Of a stretch of DNA of 43,518 nucleotides, positions 37,602 through 43,518 are shown piece by piece. The translations under genes and the position numbers were made by a program. The first letter of the stretch is position 1. The number at the start of each line of letters is the position of its first letter. Under the pieces are notes generated by a model. It worked only from the letters and a program-made list of their open reading frames with translations, did not search any database and had not been told where the DNA came from. The stretch is from NCBI GenBank assembly GCA_964486075.1, contig CAZALU010000018.1, positions 1 to 43,518 of the forward strand, given 5' to 3'. This DNA is from JAHIJO01 sp964486075 (GTDB lineage Bacteria; Verrucomicrobiota; Kiritimatiellia; JAAZAB01).

Positions 37602-38405
37602 TTACTTGTAGCAATGTTCCGCTCCCGGGAAAATGCCCCGGGCGACATCGGCCTTGAAGGCCTTGAAAGCCTTTTGCATTGTGGTCCCCAGGGTTGCGTA
37701 GCGCTTTACGAACCTGGGAGTGAAATCGCCGGATAAACCCAGCAGATCGTGGGAGACCAGTATTTGTCCGTCGCAACTGGGACCGGCCCCAATGCCGATT
37801 GTGGGAATGCCGACGGCTTTCGTGATCCTCGCGCCTAGCGATGGGGGGAGGCACTCGAGCACGATGGCAAACGCTCCGGCGGCTTCCAGTTCCCGGGCGT
37901 CATTGACCAGCATTCGCGCCGCAGCCAACTGTTTGCCCTGCACCCTGAATCCGCCCAAGGCATTGATGCTTTGGGGAGTCAGGCCGATATGGGCCAGGAC
38001 CGGAATCCCGTTTTCAGTCAGGGCTTTTAGCAGAGGCGCTCGGAATGCGCCGCCCTCGATTTTTACGGCGCCGGCGTTTGCTTCTTTTAGAAACCTCCCG
38101 GCATTTATCAAGGCCTGTTCCACGGACGCCTGGTAGGACATGAACGGCATATCGGCCACTACCAAAGCGTTTTTTACACCGCGAGTCACTGCGGCGGTAT
38201 GCTCCAGCATGGTCTCCATCGTCACCGGCAGGGTAGTCTCGTAGCCCAGCATGGTCATGGCCAGGGAGTCGCCGACCAGGATCAGGGGGATGTCGGTTGA
38301 GTCCACCAGGCGGGCCGTGGTGAAATCGTAGGCCGTCAGGCAGGTGAAACGCTCCTGGCTTTTCAAGGCTTTAATACGTACCGCTGTCCAGCGCTGAGAT
38401 TTCAT
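37602..38405 (-). CDS. panB: 3-methyl-2-oxobutanoate hydroxymethyltransferase
   Basis: 267 residues, normal length. PanB makes ketopantoate from alpha-ketoisovalerate and methylenetetrahydrofolate, the first committed step to pantothenate and coenzyme A. FTCLTAYDFTTARL, IPLILVGDSLAMTMLGYETTLPVTM (metal-binding Asp), VVADMPFMSYQ (second metal-site Asp) and AGAVKIEGG (Lys and Glu) are the conserved blocks; GIGAGPSCDGQILVSHDLLG is the C-terminal signature. No panC or panD is nearby. It is first in the minus-strand group with the small glycan-locus gene 16 bp downstream. Confidence 0.94.
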   Translation of the reverse strand: MKSQRWTAVRIKALKSQERFTCLTAYDFTTARLVDSTDIPLILVGDSLAMTMLGYETTLPVTMETMLEHTAAVTRGVKNALVVADMPFMSYQASVEQALINAGRFLKEANAGAVKIEGGAFRAPLLKALTENGIPVLAHIGLTPQSINALGGFRVQGKQLAAARMLVNDARELEAAGAFAIVLECLPPSLGARITKAVGIPTIGIGAGPSCDGQILVSHDLLGLSGDFTPRFVKRYATLGTTMQKAFKAFKADVARGIFPGAEHCYK

Positions 38406-39144
38406 AAGGCCTTTTCCGACTTGTTGCGCTTTCCCTGATTTGATCTAAAATTGTTTCTCACGCCGCAGCACTGTACTGTTTTCGCGGTCGTCTGTCCATG
38501 CCTTCTATGGAAACCGGCAATTCGCATGATGGCCGGCGCCTCCTGCCGCCTTGTCTCAAGGCCATAATTAGAATTGCTGTACGGAAACCTGCTGTCCAAC
38601 TCATTCCGCGCCAGATTAAACCCGCTTTACAGATTCACTCCTCCGGGGCCGTAATTGTGGCGGTTTTAGCGCCACAAAACAGGGTAACCACGTTTGCGAC
38701 CCTGTCGCACCAGGCTCAACCGTGGTTCTGATTTATTTTTCCGGCATAACGGAGGAATGATGACTTGTGATCAGCCAGTTTTTGCCATCCCGGCTATATG
38801 TGAACGTCTAGCGAGCTTTCACGCTTTCCCCGGTTTTTGCAAAAATAAATGGATATAGCCCTGAGTCAACAGCGATGTTGGAACCTATCTCGATTTGACG
38901 AAAATAAACTTGCCCTGCTGGATCGTTTTCTAAAAAATCGCGACAAGACAAGCATAGCCTAGCTTCGTCTTAATCCTTTTTTTGATGGTTGAGCACCCCA
39001 ACTACAGCATGCTATCGGCACTTGTAGATACTATTCGTCAAACAACAGCCTGGCAAGTCTTGTTTCCGGTGTGCTAAGCCATAATGCGAATCGCTGGCTG
39101 CAATTCAGCAATCCGTATTATAGCCTTCACCAGCGACCACGCAT
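38406..39144. other. 739-bp non-coding region with hairpins
   Basis: No gene is recognised on either strand. It contains TTGTGGCG/CGCCACAA around a 7-nt loop (38655-38677) and a nested structure at 38686-38727. The right half (38760-39144) is more AT-rich and unexplained. It may hold the panB promoter (left edge) and decayed sequence. Confidence 0.6.
38686..38740 (+). terminator. Nested hairpin followed by a T-rich tract
   Basis: Outer arms AACCACG (38686-38692) and CGTGGTT (38721-38727) enclose a perfect inner hairpin TGCGAC-CCT-GTCGCA (38695-38709). T-rich sequence follows at 38731-38740. It looks like a rho-independent terminator on the plus strand, but no plus-strand gene precedes it. 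Confidence 0.35.
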
Positions 39145-39951
39145 TTAAACAACCATTTTGCCAAGTCTTCGTTGTCGGGCAATATTTAAAAGATATTGAT
39201 CCATGCCTTCGGCGGCTTCGGGGCGGAAGGCATTGGTGGCGCCATCGCGGTCGGCATCGGTAACCATTACAATTCTCTCGTTTGCCGCCAATCCCTTGAG
39301 GATTCCGCGAGCGGATTCTTGCGGTGTTATAGCGGATGCCGGCGCCCCACCTGCTTTATCCCAGATGGGCGTGGCCACGGTGCCGGGAATGACCGTGGAA
39401 AATCGAATTCGCTCATCCCAATACTCGTAACGTAGCGCACCGGTAAGCCCGATCAAGGCAGATTTAGTGGCGCTGTACATGCTCTGATAGGCCATCGGCG
39501 CAAAACCTATGCCCGAGGCGGTGTTGGCGATATGTCCACCACCTTGCTTAAGCATGATCGGCAATACCGCCCGAATACCGTATAAGGCGCCGAAAAAATT
39601 CACGTCAAAGGCAATTTTCCAATCGGTATCTGTCGCCTCGTCGAAAGGTTTTGCCAAGCCGAGGCCGGCATTGTTGAAAAGCAGATGAATCTGACCGTTT
39701 CCGAATTCCGCCGCCTGCCGGATCATCGCGACAACGCTTGTTTGCTTGGTCACATCGGTTTGAATCCCCAATATTTTTTCAGGATGCGCGCTCTCCAGTC
39801 TGGCGCTTTCCGCTTTCAATTTCTCATTGTTTAAATCCGCAAGCACGACGGCCTTGGCGCCGGATGAGAGCAGTAGTTCGCACAATGCGAGGCCTATGCC
39901 TGATGCGCCGCCGGTGACGACTGCGACTTTGTTTTCATAATATGGGTGCAT
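39145..39951 (-). CDS. Short-chain dehydrogenase/reductase (SDR)
   Basis: 268 residues, classical SDR with a Rossmann fold. TGGASGIG (13-20) binds the dinucleotide, NNAG lies at 93-96, and the catalytic pair is Tyr159 and Lys163 in YSATK. The Asp39 after the second strand (VVLADLNNEK) suggests NAD rather than NADP preference. AAGGAGGA gives a strong Shine-Dalgarno before the ATG at 39951. Substrate unknown. The gene is 23 bp downstream of an internally duplicated membrane protein gene, so both are probably co-transcribed. Confidence 0.88.
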   Translation of the reverse strand: MHPYYENKVAVVTGGASGIGLALCELLLSSGAKAVVLADLNNEKLKAESARLESAHPEKILGIQTDVTKQTSVVAMIRQAAEFGNGQIHLLFNNAGLGLAKPFDEATDTDWKIAFDVNFFGALYGIRAVLPIMLKQGGGHIANTASGIGFAPMAYQSMYSATKSALIGLTGALRYEYWDERIRFSTVIPGTVATPIWDKAGGAPASAITPQESARGILKGLAANERIVMVTDADRDGATNAFRPEAAEGMDQYLLNIARQRRLGKMVV

Positions 39952-39974
39952 GTCTCTAATCCTCCTTATCTGGT

Positions 39975-41162
39975 TTATATGGCTGCCTGAAGATCAGCTT
40001 GCATTATATCCAGTGCGATCAGGATACGCAGAAGATACAAAAGAACGCATCCATTTGCGACAAGAATCACGCCGATTGCCGGCCCATGGATCAAGCCGGG
40101 GATCAGCATCGAGGCGCCGAACATGACGGTCAGCAGATTCATCGTCAGCTGTGTCGCGAAAAGTCGCACGAGCAGCGCGGGCGTGAGCTCGCTCGGCTTG
40201 TCTGCATGCCTGTAACGGTGAACCCCCATTTTTATCAGCGCAGTGCCACCGCCCAGGAGGTTAAGCGCGCCGACGATGCACGTTAACGGGAATACCAGTA
40301 TGTCAGGAATTACGCAGGACACAATTCCCAGTGCTGCAAAGAACAGCGCCAACCCAACGACCGGCCATGAACGGGGCAAGATGCCTATCGGTGTGCTGCC
40401 GGATGCCAGCGTCTGAACCGCGAAAATAACAGTTAAAAGACCAAGCTGTGCGCTTATTGAAAAAGGAAGCAGACCCAGATTGGCCAGAATCAACAGCGCC
40501 CCCAGCATTAATAAGAACACCCCCATTAGTATGAGCATGGCCTGATCCGTGGAAAGCTCGATATCCCCGACGGGGTGTTGCTGTGCCTCCGGATACTTGC
40601 GATATATTTTCCAAAGCGCTCCCGCAAGATACAAAATCGCCACGCCGAATAGCAGAATCGTCAACGCCATCAGGGGCTTGCTCAGCAGACTCTGTTTCCA
40701 GAGAAGCAGTCCGATAAACATCGATAAAACATACACCGCACTGCATCCGATAATTAAATGCCAGAAAACGCCTCCGTATGTTGCCCAACTTCTGAGCTTG
40801 TCTTTGGCCCAACACGTTTGCAGCAGTAGCAGCAAACCGCCCGGAGCAAAACAGAGCAACAATAAGATACGGGGCAGGGGTGTCACAATCGGGATAAAAC
40901 AGGTTGCCATACCAACTGCCGCAATCAGCGTTCCCAAAGCAAATAAAAGCTTTGACCTGGGCATGTCGCCAAAAGGCGTCTTGCCAAGGGTTATCATTTG
41001 CAGGGCAAATATGAGCAACAGCAATCCATACAACCCGTTTTCATAGTAAGGAAGCTTTCCGTCATACACTGGGAAAAGTAGTCCCCCGGTAATCAGCATG
41101 GCCATGCCGCCGATAATCAGGATAACCACGTCGAGCGTAAGATTTACCTCTTTGCTTCTCAT
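39975..41162 (-). CDS. Polytopic membrane protein with internal duplication
   Basis: 395 residues with about ten to twelve hydrophobic segments and no recognised catalytic motif. The protein contains two similar halves: LQMITLGKTPFGDMPRS, then ALGTLIAAVGMATCFIP in the first, and VQTLASGSTPIGILPRS, then ALFFAALGIVSCVIPD in the second. Each has a long hydrophobic helix followed by a TPxGxxPRS loop and a CxIP-containing helix. The halves are linked by a hydrophilic loop (YRKYPEAQQHPVGDIELSTDQ). It faces the SDR gene in one operon. HdeD/DUF308-like folds have similar hydrophobic patterns, but I cannot assign a family. Confidence 0.7.
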   Translation of the reverse strand: MRSKEVNLTLDVVILIIGGMAMLITGGLLFPVYDGKLPYYENGLYGLLLLIFALQMITLGKTPFGDMPRSKLLFALGTLIAAVGMATCFIPIVTPLPRILLLLCFAPGGLLLLLQTCWAKDKLRSWATYGGVFWHLIIGCSAVYVLSMFIGLLLWKQSLLSKPLMALTILLFGVAILYLAGALWKIYRKYPEAQQHPVGDIELSTDQAMLILMGVFLLMLGALLILANLGLLPFSISAQLGLLTVIFAVQTLASGSTPIGILPRSWPVVGLALFFAALGIVSCVIPDILVFPLTCIVGALNLLGGGTALIKMGVHRYRHADKPSELTPALLVRLFATQLTMNLLTVMFGASMLIPGLIHGPAIGVILVANGCVLLYLLRILIALDIMQADLQAAI

Positions 41163-41320
41163 GTCTTGCGTCCGGATTGCGCCTGTCCCTAGCTGCCTCT
41201 TATGCTATCGTTATCCTGCTGGACCGCAATCTAATTATGATACCTGAAGTGTCGAAAATAACCCGTTGGGTTGTTTCCGAAACTAACGTGATAAATGGAA
41301 CTGCCATGCGCCCTTCAACC
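41163..41320. other. Short intergenic region left of the IS
   Basis: No gene is recognised. AACCC-GTT-GGGTT (41260-41272) is a short hairpin. Confidence 0.4.
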
Positions 41321-41338
41321 CAGGGCTGTTTCATCTGC
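41321..41338 (+). repeat. Left terminal inverted repeat of the IS
   Basis: CAGGGCTGTTTCATCTGC. Its reverse complement matches the right-end candidate at 16 of 18 positions. Confidence 0.6.
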
Positions 41339-41417
41339 CGGACAACGGATGAACACCGGTGTGAATCATTGGAGAATTGACTGGACATCCTCAACTCCTT
41401 CTGTTACACGGAAGGAT

Positions 41418-43215
41418 ATGAAACGACATGAATTGGCCTCCGAGCCGGAGATTATCAAGCGGGTGACAGTGCGACTGCTGCTTGAAGCAGAGCGTCCACG
41501 GTTTGACGCGCTACTGGAGCAGAAGCATTACCTGTGTAGCGCCCGGATGGTTGGGCGGACACTGCGCTACGTTGCGGAACTCGACGGCGAATGGGTTGCG
41601 CTCGCCTGCTTCAGTGCAGCGGCGCTGCACCTGAAGGGGCGTGAGCATTGGATTGGTTGGACGCCGCGCCAACGCGCCCGGCGGCTTGGGTTCGTCGTGA
41701 ACAACAGCCGCTATCTTGTGTTGCCGGAGCGCGAACGGCTGCCGAATCTGGCGTCGCGCGCCCTCGGTCTGTTTCTGCGGCGGCTTTCGCGTGACTGGGA
41801 GACGCGTTGGGAACAACCGCTATTGGCGGTCGAGAGTTTCGTCGACGAGACCCGCTACCGAGGCGTCTGTTACCGTGCCTGCGGATTTGAGGCGGTCGGA
41901 CCGACCGCCGGCTTCAAAAGGGCAAGCCGCGACTTCTACCACGAGCACGGAGAACCAAAGCAATTGTATATCAAGGAGTTGCAGCCCGGCGGCCGCGCCC
42001 TGTTGCGACGCGGGCGCTGGCCGGCGGAACTGGCTGCGCACGAGGAACGGATCGCGGGGCCCTGTCCGTGGCGCGCTCCCGAACTGGAATCGCTCCTGGA
42101 TCGCTTCGGCGCCCTGCGAGACCGCCGCAGCGGTCATGGGTTGCGACACCGGCAACCGTTTGTGCTCTCGTGCGCGGCGGTCGCGGTGTTGATGGGCGCG
42201 GGCGGCTATCAGGCGATCGAGGACACGTGCCGTAAGTTCACCTCGCGCCAGTTGCGCGCTCTGGGGTGTCAGCGGGATGAGCAAGGCGACTATGCGCCCC
42301 CGAGCGACTCGACCTTCTTTCGCGTGCTGAGCAAAGTGGACACGCACCAGTTTGATCGTCTTGTCGGTGACTGGCTGTTGGAACAGGAACTCTCGGCGGT
42401 CGCGCGTCTGGCCGTCGACGGCAAAACGTTGCGCGGCAGTGCGCGAACCGATGGCAAACCCCTGCAACTGCTCTCGGCCGTGACGCACCGCTTACGGCTG
42501 ACGCTGGCCCAACTGCCGATCGAGGATAAGAGCAACGAGATCCCCGCCTTCCCAAGACTCCTTCGCGATTTACCGAAGGCCGACTACGCCTTGGTGACGG
42601 CCGACGCGATGCACTGCCAGCAAGAAAGCGCGCGGGTCACAACCCAGGAACTGGGGTGGGACTATCTGTTCGGACTCAAAGGCAACCAGACCGGCGTCCT
42701 CGAACGCGCTGAACGCCTGCTGCAACGGCAGGCTTTCCCCCCCTGATGAGGCACTGGCCTGGGAGAAGGACCACTGGCGTTTGGAGCGGCGGCGTCTGAA
42801 GCGGTGCGCGGTGACGCCGGAGGAAATCGGGTTGTGCGGCTGCTGGCAAGTCGTGGCGGTGCGGCGTGAACGCACCCCCCTCGGGCCTTGCCCCAAGCCG
42901 CCCAGTGACGAGATCGGCTACTACGCCACCAGTGTCGCGGATCGGGAACTGACCGACGATGAACTGCTCGAGGTCATCCGCGACCACTGGTCTGCGATCG
43001 AGAATGCCGTCCATCATCGACGCGATGTAAGTTTCGGCGAGGATGCTTGCCGTGTGACGCAACGTTCTGCGGCCCATGCCTTGGCTACGCTGCGCAACCT
43101 CGCCATCGGCCTGTATGAAATCCAGTCTTCGCGCGGACGTGTCGAGGCTAGCGGCTGTAAATCCTGGTGCCGCCGCATGACGGTCGCCTTGGCGCTCAAG
43201 TTGCTGCGTTCGTAG
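41418..43215 (+). pseudogene. ISAs1-family transposase with DruA-like (DUF4338) N-terminus, frameshifted
   Basis: The N-terminal half (about residues 10-215 from the ATG at 41418; VRLLLEAERPRFDALLEQKHYL, YVAELDGEWVALACFS, WIGWTPRQRARRLGFVVNN, YHEHGEPKQLYI) matches DUF4338, the domain of the Druantia protein DruA. The second half is an ISAs1 DDE transposase: LLDRFGALRDRRSGHGLRH, the first Asp in LAVDGKTLRGS, the second in LVTADAMHCQ. The frame breaks at a run of seven C (42737-42743), where TGA follows. Six Cs would restore FPPDEALAWEK and join the frame to the part that ends at 43215, which holds the catalytic Glu in DHWSAIENAVHHRRDVSFGED. The ORF opens at 41295, but the ATG at 41418 follows AAGGAT. 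Confidence 0.85.
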
Positions 43216-43518
43216 AAGCGAACTTCATCATGGCATTGGGAAACACACCGACAACAACACGGTCAAGTCGTAGGGGTGGAAACCCTCACGCCGCTCAGGC
43301 GGTGGCAGTCCCCCGACATGTCGTGCCCAGCCGTGATGACACCGGAGGACCGATTCGGCGCCGGCTTGCCTGACAATCCGGCGCGCCAAATCGCCCAACC
43401 GGAAACCAGTTGCCTACCCGGCAACCTCGCCCCCGTCCGTCTCAAGCAGATGAAACGTCCCTGGCGCTTCGCCGCCTGCGTCTAACACGTAGTTTTCCAA
43501 GAAGACACGCTGCAGGAG
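43216..43518. other. Non-coding tail, structured at 43267-43317
   Basis: Right of the transposase stop. Outer arms GTCG/CGAC and GGGG/CCCC (43267-43276 and 43310-43317) enclose CCGC/GCGG (43291-43294 and 43299-43302). It may be a structured RNA or part of the IS end. No gene is recognised; 43464-43518 lies outside the proposed IS. Confidence 0.35.
43446..43463 (-). repeat. Right terminal inverted repeat of the IS
   Basis: On the minus strand CAGGGACGTTTCATCTGC, matching the left end except at two positions and ending with the same CAGGG tip. Confidence 0.55.

Larger units (their letters stand above)
41321..43463 (+). mobile_element. ISAs1-type insertion sequence, about 2.14 kb
   Basis: Bounded by candidate terminal inverted repeats at 41321-41338 and 43446-43463 and containing one disrupted transposase. 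No target duplication is visible (flanks CCCTTCAACC and GCGCTTCGCC). About 230 bp of non-coding sequence lies between the transposase stop and the right end, which is long for this family, so the right end could instead lie nearer 43215. Confidence 0.6.

Noticed and set aside
33685..38910. Shared AAAATAAACTTG in two intergenic regions (about 33683 and 38899)
   Set aside because: The match is only 12 bp of AT-rich sequence and can easily arise by chance in 43 kb.
41418..43215. Druantia defence system
   Set aside because: Only a DruA-like domain is present, fused to a transposase and inside an IS. No druB-E genes are in the window.
43267..43317. Group II intron 5' domain
   Set aside because: The stems are suggestive, but no intron boundary, domain V or intron-encoded protein is visible before the window ends.

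Overview
The window reads as chromosomal DNA of a GC-rich, double-membraned bacterium, most likely from the PVC superphylum (Kiritimatiellota, Lentisphaerota or Verrucomicrobiota). This is an inference. It rests on an RND/TolC efflux operon, apolipoprotein N-acyltransferase and lipoprotein signals (two membranes), a SecA with a long insertion after the first DEAD-like motif block, a giant glycine-rich repeat surface protein, and a uroporphyrinogen-decarboxylase-like enzyme plus a broken paralogue. No rRNA, tRNA or CRISPR was seen.

Layout. 1-5009: 3' part of a giant Gly-rich repeat protein. 5024-10473: cardiolipin synthase divergent from a diacylglycerol-kinase-family lipid kinase, then a GH51 arabinofuranosidase and an RlmM-type rRNA methyltransferase. 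10600-11928: a duplicated promoter/start unit in front of an MscS-type channel with a C-terminal ParB-like domain. 11972-18496 (minus): an efflux operon in the order marR, tolC, adaptor, RND pump, PII-like accessory protein. 18574-21984 (plus): degenerate HMA-domain lipoprotein, XerD-type recombinase, RNase III, FmdB-type zinc ribbon, radical SAM protein. 21999-24111 (minus): Ser/Thr kinase and glycerophosphodiesterase. 24212-31541 (plus): secA, lnt, acylphosphatase, priA. 31552-33563 (minus): class II aldolase translationally coupled to a URO-D-family protein. 33720-34765: a MITE-like element and a URO-D-family pseudogene. 34800-38405 (minus): panB, a small glycan-locus protein and two GT4 glycosyltransferases. 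38406-39144 is non-coding. 39145-41162 (minus): an internally duplicated membrane protein and a short-chain dehydrogenase. 41321-43463: an ISAs1-type insertion sequence whose transposase carries a DruA-like (DUF4338) N-terminus and a frameshift.

The most notable observations are: (1) the MscS-ParB fusion; (2) the tandemly duplicated promoter-plus-ATG unit before it; (3) a recurring arrangement in which a sigma70-like -10 box lies only 7-12 nt before the start codon (mscS, marR, the kinase gene, secA, cls), suggesting leaderless or near-leaderless transcripts and resolving several start sites; (4) a 131-bp element with perfect 22-bp inverted termini and a TCTT target duplication; (5) the DruA-ISAs1 fusion transposase; (6) the duplicated membrane protein next to the SDR. 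All functional names come from motif recognition by eye; no database search was possible.
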